NCBI GenBank assembly: GCA_019321725.1
Contig: CM033110.1
Coordinates: 13,943,278 to 14,007,277 of the forward strand
Source of the DNA: Paulownia fortunei
Taxonomy: Eukaryota; Streptophyta; Magnoliopsida; Lamiales; Paulowniaceae
Direction of reading: 5' to 3'
DNA length: 64,000 bases
Made by a program: the position numbers and the translations under genes. The number at the start of each line of letters is the position of its first letter. Within the stretch, counting starts at the first letter, position 1. Under the pieces are notes generated by a model. That model worked only from the letters and a program-made list of their open reading frames with translations, made no database searches and had not been told where the DNA came from. This document shows positions 1 to 14,900 of this stretch, one piece after another.

Positions 1-374
1 CGATTTTTCAAACTTACTTACTAGATACATGTCTAGTTTTGGTGAAAACACATATTAAAACAAATGAAGGATGAAAAAAATACAAGTTTGTCACAAATGT
101 GCTTGATGAATTTGCAACACAAAGTGTCGTTCCTTAGGAATAGTTTGAGAAGATAAAATTTGATTCATTATGGATGGATTGAATAAGGAGTCTTGATGAC
201 ATTATATTGACTCTTGAGACACATTCATGTGGATTAGTACAACTTGCAATTCTTGATTTATGGAATCACTTTCGGGATAAATATGAGCATTATGGTCTTG
301 AGAATCTCACATTAAAAGACCATGTTTGCCAGTTTATAAGAAAACTGAATGGAAAGCATATCATCGACCCATAA
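1..374 (+). pseudogene. Accessory ORF of the Gypsy element, copy A, C-terminal part, broken
   Basis: This matches the accessory ORF at 38612-39170 of the complete element, from the segment ending in RYMS through the tail with KHIIDP and a stop. A Cys pattern, CX2C followed by CX3C, is still readable around 90-133 (CHKCA, then CNTKC). Several stop codons interrupt the frame. I do not recognise the family. Position between pol and the LOG-like sequence is the same in both copies, so it is part of the element and not flanking DNA. Function is unknown. Confidence 0.55.
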
Positions 375-625
375 AGGGCATTTAAGCCGTTAATGGATGT
401 AAAACCAGAGGAAGATGTCACAATCACAACTACATGTACATTCACGTGTAAGTAGCTAATTTTTAAATTTTTTGTCCTTATTTTCAACCTTTCTTACAAA
501 AGAAAAGGACGTGCAATAAATGCATTCCCAGTTCACATCTTAATAAATAGCACCGTACTTATTCTATTTTTGCACAACTCACTTTCTTCAAAAAAAAAAA
601 AATAGAACTCTCTTCCACTCGCAAG

Positions 626-1235
626 TTCAACTGTATTTTTGTCTTTTATGGAACTAATTCAGGAAAAATTAGTGAGTTTATGGGGGCAGCCAATAACCTT
701 GGTAGAACTTTAGCAGCAAAAAAAAAATTCATTTAGTGTATAAGAGAGGTAGTTGAGGTTAATGGGGAGTGTTGCTACTTCTACTCATGTAAGATAAGTC
801 CCAAAATCTCTAAAAGTACAAAATATCACAGGTATGACCATCGGAGATGAGCTAAAAGTGTCACATATTTAGGATATAATGCTTAACATAATAAATAATG
901 CGGATGCATTCATCACTGTACCTGGTGGTTTTAGTACACTGGATGAATTATTCAAAGTTATTTCTTGGGCACAACTCAATATTTACCATAAATCTGTAGG
1001 TATTCTTAATGTTAATGGTTCATTTGATAGTTTTCTATCTTTTGTAGATCATGTTGGAGAAAAAAGTTTTATTTCACCATCTGCGAGACAAATTCTCATT
1101 TCTGCTTCAATACCTGACCATCTGATTGATCAACTTCTAGCATATGTGTCAGAACCTGATCTAACTTTGGCTCATGTGGATTGGTCCAATAGGGACAATG
1201 GTCAAAAACACAAAATGAATTTGACTCTCAGCTAG
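626..1235 (+). pseudogene. LOG-like (cytokinin riboside 5'-monophosphate phosphoribohydrolase) sequence, copy A, broken
   Basis: LOG enzymes release free-base cytokinins from their riboside 5'-monophosphates. Here the N-terminal third (626-870) is readable only in pieces, with frameshifts and stops. It still shows KFNCI at its start and the segment AANNLGRTLA. From 879 an open frame of 118 codons covers the C-terminal two thirds: NADAF, the family's PGGxGTxxE region as PGGFSTLDE at 921-947, SWAQLNI, then FISPSAR. The Gly before Thr in the motif is Ser. No introns are present, unlike typical host LOG genes, which suggests a cDNA-derived capture. It sits inside a Gypsy element upstream of the 3' LTR. 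I judge it non-functional as it stands. Confidence 0.85.
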
Positions 1236-2948
1236 TGAAATTTATCATTAGTAGTTTCAACTAATAGTGTATATATTGTGTTGTTTCAAATTTATTTTTC
1301 AATAAGTCACATTTTAGGTAATATCTTCTAATCTCTACTTTTTATCTATTGGGATAATGTCTCGATTAGGTTGGGGGATGGGATAGTTGATATCATGTCT
1401 TGTGTGTTCAATGTATGTTTTTTCTAGTTTTTTTTAAAATAATTTAAACGTATTTTCTTTTCAGTCCGTTGAAACTATGAAAAAGAATGACAGAGTAAAG
1501 GGTAACTTTAACACTCTTGAATGTATCCCTATTTTTTGGTGGAATAATATGGCAAGTTTATGAAGGTTTTAACAAAAAATTATGAATTATCAATTTTTTT
1601 GAGTTGTAGATGTTCTTCTAACTTCAATTATTAAAATTAAGTATGGATAATGTAGTTTGATTGATGATGGGTATTGTTTTGAACTTTGATGTTGTTTTTT
1701 GGTTAATATATTTTTGGATAATTATACTCAAATCTTTTTGCATAAATAGTTATGTTATTCGGTATGGAGATAAACATGTTAAAATAGGTAGTTCTTATGT
1801 CCTCGCTTTAATCATCACTTGAATTTTCGACATGTAGGGGTTGAGTATTAGAACTTTTTCTTTTGTTCTATTGAGGCGAATGACTGATTACGCACAATTT
1901 GAAAAATGATTAATGTATTAGGCTTTCTAGCACCATGGCCAAATCATCTTGTTCCCTATTTGATGTTCCAAGAGAACATACCCCATAGTGAGCCACTTTG
2001 GACTTTTCAATAAATAAGTCTTTTTATGTGGTAACCATATCTTCTTGCCTAGACTAAATACACTATTATCCTACCCTTGTTCTAAAAATAATTTGGAGCT
2101 TATGAGACATTCTAGTGACAAGATGAGCTTGCAAAAGAAATTTGGGTTGGAATAGAAAATAAGTGTGGAGAAGTTTCTCATAAAAGAAAGAAAATAAAAA
2201 ATAAAGTTACAAAGCGTTAAAAACATTTTGAGTTGCAACTAAAAATAGAATGTTGCAAAATCAATAAGAATGATGAAGAGGGGTCCAATTCAATAACAAT
2301 AGACCTTGGTGTTGAAATTCGTGGAGTATGAGATTTCTTCATTGATAAACTTTATGTCTCTAATCCCATGAAATTTTTAGAACTTTTATTGCATCCTATC
2401 ATTTTATTTCTTAGCCACATCACTACCCTTTGACCCCATTATAATCTATGTTGAAGACCTTTTGATTACATGTGGTGCATTCGATGCAGTGGAGATTTGT
2501 ATCAAAGGAAGATCCTATGATGTTTAACTCTTCCATTAGAGATTGGGTGATGGTTTTGTGATATTCTATGGGAATTCACTTGTTTGAAGCACACATGGTT
2601 TCGTCGCTGTTGACATTAACTATTCACACACACACTTGAGTAAGCTTATTGTGGAAATATATTGACTTTTGAATGACTAAGGGTCAGATTCAATACTTGT
2701 TTGATTTCATTTTCATATTACTTTGTTGCTTCCTCAGAATAATGATTGAAAGTTAGTTATCATAGGTGTTTGGGGGTATCACCACTGAAAACCTTTACGA
2801 GACTATAACTCGTCATCTATGGGCCAACTAGGAGTTCAAAGGCTTGTTGCATATGCTAAATGCAATTGTAATTTCCTACGAAAGTGGTTTAGTTTAGGTT
2901 TGTTTTAGGCTTGCTCGAGGACGAGAAAGGATTAACTATGGGGGAATT

Positions 2949-3370
2949 TGATAAGTGCATATTTTAACATATTTTGTATCAAGTCCTTTATACTTTTCTT
3001 TCTTTATTCTTATTAATATTATAATTTTATTAATATTTTATGTTAGGGAATCAATGAACAAAAAAAAATAAAAAAAGACCCAAAATAATACCAAAAAAAA
3101 ATAACACATTTAGTGAGCAAGTTGAGAGATAATATTTTATTGAATCAAAGAGGCATCACAATTAGAAGAAAAGTGTCATTTTTGGCTATGTTCATTATGT
3201 GTAGATTAAAATATATACAAGAAATCACTTGGACTTTGCAAGTGATTGATGGGCGTGCATCGAATTCAAAATAAATATGTTTCTAAACTTGTGCAATTTT
3301 TGTATTTGGGGAATAATTTCATGTTCAAAAAGCCCTATAAACCTGAATCTTGCTTCATTTGAAAGCCAAG
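2949..3370 (+). repeat. Truncated Gypsy 3' LTR with a roughly 210-bp extra segment
   Basis: Begins TGATAAGTGC directly after a GGGGGAATT purine tract, as does the 3' LTR at 41409. It follows the 31433 LTR to about 3060. It then carries about 210 bp absent from that LTR (3061-3270) and resumes LTR homology to about 3370 (GAAAGCCAAG). After that it is replaced by Copia coding sequence. The remaining roughly 1.3 kb of the LTR is missing. Confidence 0.75.
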
Positions 3371-4080
3371 GTACACTAGTTGTGATAAAGGCTAGAAAGG
3401 TTAGCAATATGTATGTGTTGCAAGGCTCCACTATTATAGGTTATGCAACAGTTTCTTCATCGTCCATGTCAGATGCTTATGTTACAAAATTATGGCATAT
3501 GAGGCTCGAGCGTATGAGCGAGAAGGGACTAACCTTGTTGAGTAAACGGGGACTTTTTTTGTGGCCAAAGTATTGAAAAATGGATTTCTGTGAGCATTGT
3601 GTGTTTGGAAAATAACGGAGGCTCAACTTTGGTACTAAAATTCATAGAACTAAAGGTTCTTTGTATTATATTTACTCTAATCTTTGGATTCGTCACCAGT
3701 TCCCTAAAAAGGAGGAGCTCGATATTTATTGACTTCCATTGATGACTTTTCAAGGAAAGTCTTGGTGTATTTTCTTATGCATAAGAATGATATTCTTGAT
3801 ACTTTCAAGAAGTGGAAGGCATCGATCGAAAAGCAGACAGGAAAGCATATTATAAGACTCCGGACAAATAATGGTCTAGAATTTTGCAGGTATATTTCTT
3901 GGTTATGCTTCTGGGGTGAAATGTTATAGGAAGTTCTTTTATCCACTCCAAATCCAACTTTGTTGGGTGAGAAATCGGTGGCTTAGGTGCTTGTGCAAAC
4001 AAAATCGACAATAAAGGTGGTTGAAGTGGAGGATGACGACGAAGGTGGTTGTAGTGGACAAACTTAATGGATAGTTTCAA
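3366..4080 (+). pseudogene. Copia pol fragment: GAG-pre-integrase and integrase pieces
   Basis: The frame around 3370-3576 ends in the Copia GAG-pre-integrase signature LWHMRL followed by MSEKGL. After a stop at 3574-3576, CEHCVFGK matches the next Cys pair of the domain. At 3729-3890 an integrase core piece reads IDDFSRK, KHIIRLRTNNGLEF. Then comes an internal deletion, and FLGYASGVKCYR from the later integrase region. Stops and frameshifts are frequent. It is a degenerate fragment with no RT or RNase H, lying directly against the Gypsy LTR piece. Confidence 0.8.
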
Positions 4081-4176
4081 AGATAGAGAGAAATCTAGTA
4101 ATTAAGGAAAATTAAAAACAAGAGATGGGGTAATGGACGACGTACTGCAGACATTACATGCACAAATAGTGTTAAA

Positions 4177-4640
4177 TTATACCTTGAATTGTGTATGCTT
4201 AAGGTTGAAGACTCCTTGAGGTTGAAGACTCCTTAAGGTTGAAGGTTGGGTAAAGAACATATCATTCCTTTCGGCCAAAGTAAAGTGATGTGTGCAGCTT
4301 GCTTCCAACTCTATAAATATATGCTTGTTTCTTTCATTTGGTGATAAGTTGAAATTGAAATTTATGAGGTAGACACACAATTGTAAAGAGAAAATTGGTA
4401 GAAAAAAATTGAGAGTTGGGAAACACTGGAGATATAATTTTATTGAGTGAATTATTCTCTTGAGGTGTTAGGATTAATTAAAAAATTATTTTCTCTAGTT
4501 GTTGTAAACTTTCGATTGTTATTTCTATTATAGTGGAATTACTCTCCTATCCATGAACGTAAGCTTATTACTAGTCGAACCACGTTAACACTTATGTCCT
4601 TTTATTTTTTCTATTCATTTTGTTGTCCTTTTATTTAAAT
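4177..4640 (+). repeat. Probable Copia LTR remnant
   Basis: Lies downstream of the Copia integrase fragment in the same orientation. Its end (about 4430-4610) has the layout common at the 3' end of plant Copia LTRs: a TTGTAAACTTT region, a TAGTGGAATTACTC block, then CGAACCACGTTAACACTTATGTC. Near its start a 17-20 bp unit (GGTTGAAGACTCCTT) is repeated in tandem at about 4202-4236. No second LTR is visible to prove the boundaries, so the limits are approximate. Confidence 0.45.
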
Positions 4641-5018
4641 GAATGTACCAAGAGTGAGAGTAATTACTTTCAAATAAATAAATAAATTGGAGAAAAGGGG
4701 GACATGGTCATGTGGCAGGTGTTAACTATAAAGGTAAATTGGAGTTTCACTTAGGGGTATTTTAGTCCTTTTACAGTAGGCGGAGAGTGAAAAATAATTG
4801 AAGTTTGAGCGGGGAGTGTAGACTAAAAAAATTCAAGTGAAGAATGATTCCAAAAGTGAAACAAAACTTAAGAATTTATCCCCAAATTACCATAGATTTA
4901 AACAGTTTCATATTCAATCAATTTTTCAGTTAAATAATTAAATATATTGTTGCATGGAAATATCAATCACGAACTTATTCAGTACAGTATATTACAATAC
5001 AAAATCCAAATCAATAAA

Positions 5019-5052
<34 letters not shown>

Positions 5053-5663
5053 CTTGACTTGAAATAAGACCCTACTCTTGGAATTTTAGCATTCACCATT
5101 TAAGCAAGGTGTAAGGTTTATTTTGTTCTCAATTCAAAAAACTAGAAAATATTGAAGATATATTAAAAAAAATATCGCCTTATCTAAATAAGAATTATGT
5201 TTGATTCAAGATCAGCTCATTAAAACAATCAAATCAAATTTAACTTATCCATGAAAGAAAAAAAAAAGTTCAATACATTCTAGCAAGTTTAATAAAAGAT
5301 GAATTTATATGCGTTCTTCAAAATATTTATTTATTTTGCATATAAGTGGTGATTGTATTGTTTCCAAATCAACTCAAATCAAAGTCTACAAATTCAACGG
5401 CACAATTGGCTATGAGGAAAGCAAACATAATTATTATTTACGAAAACACTTGGTCTGAGCGTTTAAAGGCTGAGAATTAGCGAGATAAAGTTATCTTCTT
5501 TCTATTGTCAATCTTGTAAAATCGATTCAAGATCAAGTTACAAGAATATTGGTGCTCAGGAAGGCCTTACCTTGCATCTTTGGGCCTACAATCCATGTAT
5601 GTAAAACACAAGTAACTGAATATCAAGTAAATTAAGCTGACTGGGGGTAAAAATGACTCACAA
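4641..5663. other. Intergenic DNA downstream of FNR with an (AT)n microsatellite
   Basis: AT-rich sequence without a supported gene. A pure AT dinucleotide run lies at about 5022-5050. No LTR, TIR or coding homology was recognised in the rest. Confidence 0.6.
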
Positions 5664-5669
5664 TTTATT
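5664..5669 (-). terminator. Candidate poly(A) signal of the FNR gene
   Basis: On the minus strand this reads AATAAA, about 170 bases past the FNR stop codon at 5841-5843. Distance and orientation fit a plant 3' UTR. Plant poly(A) signals are loose, so this is a candidate only. Confidence 0.4.
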
Positions 5670-5840
5670 TCACTATTAACTTTTTGTGACCATGTCCTCA
5701 AAATTTTACATTCAGAAGGGCAATAGATGAAAGAAGAAGATTGGGAAAGAACAAATTCAAAAATAATGTTACTCTATCTACATCAGCACAGAGAAAATGA
5801 TGATGCTGGCTGATATTTGTACAATAACATTAAGCAAGAA

Positions 5841-8834
<2,994 letters not shown>

Positions 8835-8874
8835 GTTTGTGATGAACAAAGAAATCAAGAATCAGAGAGGAGGG

Positions 8875-9212
8875 GAGAGAGAGAGAGAGAGATTATGTAA
8901 GTGATGGTAATAAATAAAGTGAGAAAGAAAAATTGGTTAAGAAGTGGAAAGAAAGAAGATTATGGATTGGGTGGAGGAGATTGGGAGGCCAATGTAGTGG
9001 CACTAGTGAGGATAAAAAAATGTGTAAAATGTAGGCCAATGACTCAAATTTCAGCCTCAGCCTCGGCCCTCGGGGCCTTTTGCAAATATTTCTAGTGTGA
9101 TTATGACAAGATTCATCAGCATTTGATATTTTGATTCACCACCAGAGAAACAAAAGATCCTCATTTGAACTATGAGCATCCTTACTTTGGAGTAATTTAA
9201 ATGAGCCACGTG
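8875..9212 (-). promoter_or_regulatory. Putative FNR promoter: Y-patch, TATA-like site, CCAAT, I-box-like and G-box
   Basis: Upstream of the FNR ATG, read on the minus strand, there is a (CT)n tract at 8875-8892 (pyrimidine patch typical of plant core promoters). TTTATTTA at 8911-8918 is a weak TATA-like site, and CCAAT lies at 8932-8936. A GATAA (I-box core) is on the plus strand at 9011-9015. A palindromic G-box CACGTG is at 9207-9212, about 375 bp from the ATG. G-box plus I-box is a common pair in light-regulated photosynthesis genes. Each motif alone is weak evidence; no transcription start is known. Confidence 0.4.
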
Positions 9213-9904
9213 CGCCATGAGTGTTCATAATTTTGCACAATTACCAAAAAAAAAAAGTGTATAATTTGTGTACATTAAAATCTCGTGGTAGATCATCATA
9301 ATAATTTAAGAGTTACAAAATACTCTTTTTTTGACTAAAAACTGTGCTATGAAAGATCCGATTTTGACCTAGTAAGAACCCAATATATCTCTTCAATAAC
9401 AATAACGTGGAATTTTGAGATTTCGATACAGTTCATATGTAAATACTTGCAAAATAATTGAGAAAATGTGTGAATTTATTACTTTGCACTTCAAATTTTG
9501 TAATAACTCTTTTCTATATTTTTGAATTTAATTTTGTAATAAACTTTTAGATTTTCTCGAATTTGACGTTGTAGGGTTTTGATGGAACAACCCAAACAAT
9601 AATTGAGAAAATGTATGAATTTATTAGTTTGCACTTTAAATTTTACAATAACCCTTTTAGATTTTTACGAATTTAATCATTGGAGGATTTCAATGGATTA
9701 CACCCAATGACCGATTAAATCCTTATGATTTTAACTTTGTCCTACATGTGACATCACATTTACATACTAGAACATTTTTGCAAGGTCAAAGACGATCCAA
9801 AAAATGAGCAGATCAAATATGTCAACGCAAAATCATGTAAAATCCCAAAATTACCATATTTGACTTGCGAGTTATTTGTTCAATTTAATTCGATCGGAGT
9901 AATT
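9213..9904. other. Intergenic DNA with an imperfect 85-bp direct duplication
   Basis: No gene seen. A segment starting AATAATTGAGAAAATGT occurs at 9453 and again at 9598 (spacing 145). It stays similar for about 85 bases to a TTTTACGAATTTA-like end. The rest is AT-rich and not recognised. Confidence 0.55.
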
Positions 9905-10012
9905 CTTTTTTACTTTTGATGAATAATAAAAGAGCTTTACTCATGAAACTGGAGCAGAGTACATGCAAAATAGGGAGACCCCGGATCAAACAAGGCCTCC
10001 ACACGGCAAGAT

Positions 10013-10942
10013 TCAGAAGGAATACAACCCGACCCAATTTAACCTCTCAACCCATTTAGCAAGGTTATGGGCTGCTGAATTACAACTATCACTAACTTTA
10101 AGTAGTCTCCACCTCCGCGATTCACTCCAGTTTATGTGAGCATTTTTCATAACCCCATTGATCCAAGATACACTTAGAAGAGAATCACTTTCAAATATAA
10201 CTTTATCTCTCCTAGCTTTAGCCATGATCTTTAAGGTATATTTAACAGCAAAGTTTCACACAATCTTTTTATAATCGGACTGGTGATAAAATCGATTTTG
10301 CTATCGGTTAGCGGTTTAATCTTGGACCGGTTCAATCATCTGTCAAATCGGTCTAATGAAAATTGATTATATTTTCTTATTATATTATGTAAAATGATAA
10401 TATAATAGACTAATTATTATGTAATATATTTTAAATATAAAAAGATAAATAATTAACTAAAAAATATATAACAAAATACATAATCAATATAACCACAAAA
10501 ATATAACAAAATATCAAGTTTAAACTTTTAAAAAATAATAATTAAAAAATTAAAAATTAAAACTGGTCAAATAAAAAATCAGGCTATCTAGGCTTAACTG
10601 GACCGAACCAACCTTCGGTTCCAATTGAACCGACCGATCCAAATCGATCTTCAAAACATTGATTTTACATGCAGTAGGGTCAAGGGCGCATGTTTTACAG
10701 CACTCAGCTAAAAGAATGCATTCATGGTAGTCCCTCATAATGAATGACGTAAAGATCAACCCCTCATGAAAGGCAACATCAATACTAACCTTCAACCAGA
10801 AGCCAACACCTTGTGCTTTGATTCCTTTCAAAATCTGGGCTTCCAAATGCTCTTTGGACATGCGGTCACGCCACTGTAGCTTCATCAAGGTTCCTTTCAC
10901 CATGCACACTATAAGAGTTCCAAATAATACTCGAAGTGACAA
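10013..10942 (-). pseudogene. LINE ORF2 C-terminus: RNase H (RVT_3) domain, interrupted by a MITE
   Basis: The first half (10942-10662) contains GFWLKVSIDVAF, the start of the plant LINE RNase H fold with its first acidic residue, then FIMRDYH and CALDPTAC. The second half (10252-10013) continues with LKIMAKARRDKVIFESDS, and then NSAAHNLAKWVER, the conserved C-terminal part. The two halves are separated by the 401-bp MITE at 10261-10661. At the rejoined point the frame is off by one base, consistent with a single-base loss. The long frame that runs on below 10662 to 10550 is MITE sequence, not protein. Confidence 0.8.
10261..10661. mobile_element. hAT-type MITE inside the LINE RNase H
   Basis: A 401-bp AT-rich insert with degenerate inverted ends: CAATCTTTTTATAATCGG on the left, and on the other strand at the right end CAATGTTTTGAAGATCG. 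This resembles the CARTGTTTTGAAAACCGG ends of many plant hAT MITEs. Flanking 8-mers GTTTCACA (10253-10260) and ATTTTACA (10662-10669) agree at 6 of 8 positions, as an aged 8-bp target duplication would. No coding capacity. Confidence 0.65.
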
Positions 10943-11052
10943 TCCAGAAATTTGTGAATTCCACTCTTAATTTAGGATATGATCAGAATTCACTAGAGTC
11001 ATCCATGATTAAAAAGAATCTTGTTGGATTGAGAGATTCTAAATGGATGCAG

Positions 11053-11526
11053 TGTTAGGAAATTCTGAAGTTATGCAAACCAAAACTTTATTTTCCATAA
11101 ATCATAATGTCTAAAATTTTAGAACTTTATGATTTTCACAATATAGTAATTATGAGAAAACATATCTTGCTCTATGGTTAATGTTGAACACAATCACAAG
11201 AAGATATCGAAAAAAATCGTGCTTCTCTCTCTTTTGATTCCTTTAATTCTTACGTATATTACGTATATTTTTATGATGGAGAGACCAACTTCTAATTAGG
11301 CTTTATTTTATAATTACATGGTCCATCAACATATGCAATAAGTAAAAAATATTTATATATTGATCAATAGGATTTGATAAAGTCATAATCATTAAATCGT
11401 AATTATCTATAAACTAAATCAAAAGATAATTATCTAAAATAAAATAATTATAAAGTCACAATTATCTCTTAACTAAATTAAAAGATAATTGCCTAAAATA
11501 GACTCGTGTGACATAAATATCTAACA
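11053..11526 (-). repeat. Copia I 3' LTR
   Basis: Starts TGTTAGGAAATTC and ends ATCTAACA on the plus strand. It is alignable with 17502-17991 throughout, for example in the ATTTTATGATTTTCACAATAT-type block and the TAATTATCT-rich second half. Confidence 0.85.
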
Positions 11527-11935
11527 TTCTCCCACTTGGCCCATGTGACATCATTCAACTTAATGGTTTAATAATAAAATAATGTGCAATATAAGTCAAA
11601 TCATTTCTTAATTTGGTCAGATAATAAATTCATCACTAAGTAAAAACTAATGCAAATCATGTGAGTTATATGTCATTAGTTCGCCATAGTCCCTTCTGTG
11701 TATCATTATATCAGCTCTATACTTAATGTGACTTATAGTTAAAGATGTCATATGGTCAGAAAATAATGTCTTGTGACAGACAAATCTTATTAGTATTATC
11801 ATAATTCATTTATGTATATACGTTAACATAATAAATAGGATGCATTAATTTATCAGAAACACTAAATAAATGAGCTCAAAGTGTCAAATACATAAAGAAC
11901 ATAAAACATCATCACAACATAAACTCCACCATAAT

Positions 11936-14900
11936 GTCAATAACGGTTGTCACTAGTGCTCATTCTTTCGGCATGTTCATTAAATATCTTTGGTGACGAT
12001 CCTTTTGTCAACGAATCCATAACCATAAGATTAATGCTAATGTGTTCAATTGACACTTTTTGTTTCTGAACTTCTTTTTTTGCGGTAAAGTATTTCAATT
12101 CCATGTGTTCAGCACCTTATAAATACTTTCATTTTTAGAAAAGAAGACTGATGCAGAATTATCAGAATAAATTTTCAGCAGCTTGACACTACTATCAATA
12201 ATTCTAAGCCCTGAAATAAAGTTCTACAAGCATAATCCATGATTAGTGGCTCAAAGCATGCCACAAACTCAGTTTCCATAATGGATCCAACAATGACAGA
12301 CTGTTTCACACTCTTCCATAAATTGCTCCTCTACTAAAAGAAACAAATAGCCATATATGATTTTTTTGGAATCCACACATATATCTAGAATCCACACATA
12401 TATCACCTCAAGATGATCGAATCTCCTATAAGTGAGCATGTGATCTTTTGTTCCTTGCAAGTATCTCAATACTTTCTTTACAATTTTCCAATGCTCCATT
12501 CCAAGATTACTTTTATACCTGCCCAGCATATCGACAACAAAACTGATGTTTAGCTTGTGCCAGTTTGAGCATATATCAGGCTCCCAACAATAGATGCATA
12601 AGGAATTTGTTCCATTTGTTTACATTTCATTTCATTCTTTGGGCATTACATAAGGCTTAATTTATCTTCTTTTTGAATTGAAACGACAAATGGAGACACT
12701 TTTCCATATTGAATCTCTCTAGGATTTTATTGGTATATGATTTCTGAAACAATCCCAACAATCCTTGTGATCTGTCATGGAATAGTTCAATTCCAATCAC
12801 ATAGGATTTCTCACCCATATCTTTCATTTCAAAGTTCTTAAAGAGAAACTTTTTGTTCACATATTATAAGCCAAGATTATTAGTAGCAAACAAGATATCA
12901 TCAACATACAGAATCAAAAATATAAACTTGGTCCTACTTACCTTTAGATATCCAAAGGACATGGTAGTTTCTTTTAACTTAAGATACCATTCTCGAGAAG
13001 CTTGCTTAAGTCCGTATATCGACTTCTTGAGTTTATACACCGTGTGGGTTTTTCCCTTCAACTGAAAAACCTTTAGGTTGTTCCATTTAAACCTTTTCCT
13101 CTAAGTTTCTATTCAGAAAGTAGTTTTCATATCCATTTGATAGAGCTCTAAATCATAATGAGCTACCATTGCCATGATTATTTTCAATAAGTCTTTCTTA
13201 AAAATCAGAGAAAATGTCTTTTTGTAGTCAATGCCATCTTCTTGAGTAAAACCTTTAGCAACAAGTCTAGCCTTGTATCGTTTAGTATTACGGTTAAAGT
13301 CATATTTGGTATTAAAACCCATTTACTTCCAACTCTTTTACAACCTTCTAGCAATTCAACAAGATCCCAAACTTCATTATGAGCTATTGATTTCAACTCT
13401 TTTTTATGGCAACTAACCATTTATTAGAAGTAGCACTTTTAATGGCTTATGCAAAAGAAATTGGATTCCTACAACAAATTCTGACTCTTGTAAATAAACC
13501 ACATATCATCATATATAGCAAGTCTTCTTTTTTTAGACTTTCTTAATTCTACTTGATGTAGTTCATCTACTGTAGGTTCATCGACAACAGTTTCAATGTT
13601 GGGAGTTTGATTATTTATTTATTGTTCTTATAAGTTTCCTAACTGTTCAACAACTATAGGAACAACAATAAGAGAAGAAATTTTAGGTAAAGGAATCTCC
13701 ATCCTAACTTCTTGAATTTTCACTTTATGTGGTTCCACACTCCTATTAATTTCATCAATTTTCAATGAACATAGTATTTTCAGTTTCAACAATTCTTGCA
13801 CTATAGCTAGGATAATAAAATCTGTACCCCTTCAAATTTTTTGGATAACTAAAGAAAAAACCATTAGTTGTTCTTGAGTTTAGTTTCTTTTTATGTGGAT
13901 CATAAATTGTTATTTCCATCGGGCAGCCCTAAATATGTAGGTGCCTTAAACTGGATTTCTTCTCATCCACAGTTCAGAAGATGTCTTTGGAACTACCTCA
14001 CTAGGAACCCTATTTAATACACACATGACAGTTTTAAAGCATGCATCCACAATGATAAGGGTAAAGAAAAATAACTTAATATACTCCTAACCATATCCAT
14101 TAAAGTATGGTTACGCCTTTCTGCAATATCATTTTATTTCGGTGTACTTAGTATTGTATATTGAGCACATATACCATGATTTTCGAGAAACTTAGCAAAT
14201 GGACATGGGCCCATGGACATTGTCCAATTTCATCATATTTTCTATAATATTCACCACCTCTGTTTAACAATTTTATCTTTTTGTCTATTTGTCTTTCAAC
14301 CTCATTAATATATACCTCTAGCATGTCTACTGGAGATTTCTCATATAACAAATAGACATAACCACAACATGAAAAATCATCAATAAGGGTGATAAAATAT
14401 TCTTCTTCGCCAAAAATTGAACATCAAAAGGTCCATATATATTAGTATGTATAAGTTCAAGGAGTTGTGTGCTTCTTGTACTATTTTATTAATTATCTGT
14501 TTTGTGTATTTTCCTATAATACGATCCACAAATACCAAAATTAGTAAAAACTAAATCAAGAAGGATTTTCATTCATTACTAATCTTTGTATTTTTTTTTT
14601 GGATATGTGACCCAAACATTTATACCACAAATAAGAAAAACTTTCATTCACTAACCCACATTTAGTGCCAACATTATGATGCAAGGTCAACATAGTCTCA
14701 ACAAAAAGATTATCAAGCTTTAATCTGTTAAACCATCACAAAGAACGCTGGAATTATTAAAATGATTATGTTTAAATAAATTGAAACATCCATTTTCAAA
14801 CTTAAAATAGTATCCAACTATGTCAAGTTTAGACAAAAAAAACTAAATTACGAAAAATAGAATATACTTAAATAGTTTGAAAAGAATCTAAATGATGATC

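Larger units (their letters stand above)
1..3370 (+). mobile_element. 3' portion of a LOG-bearing Ty3/Gypsy element (copy A)
   Basis: This stretch is colinear with 38800-41700 inside the complete Gypsy element at 31433-41950. It holds the end of the small accessory ORF, the LOG-like sequence, a long noncoding tail, a purine-rich tract just before 2949 and the start of a 3' LTR. The element runs off the left edge of the window, so gag and pol are not seen. The noncoding tail (1236-2948) is longer than in the other copy because about 0.4 kb near 1680-2060 is absent there. All coding parts are interrupted. The assignment rests on side-by-side reading of the two copies. Confidence 0.85.

Noticed and set aside
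879..1235. A functional host LOG gene
   Set aside because: The N-terminal third is frameshifted, there are no introns, and the sequence lies within a Gypsy element with a matching second copy.
10550..10942. A 130-codon novel protein gene
   Set aside because: It is LINE RNase H running into a MITE; the end of the frame is noncoding MITE sequence.
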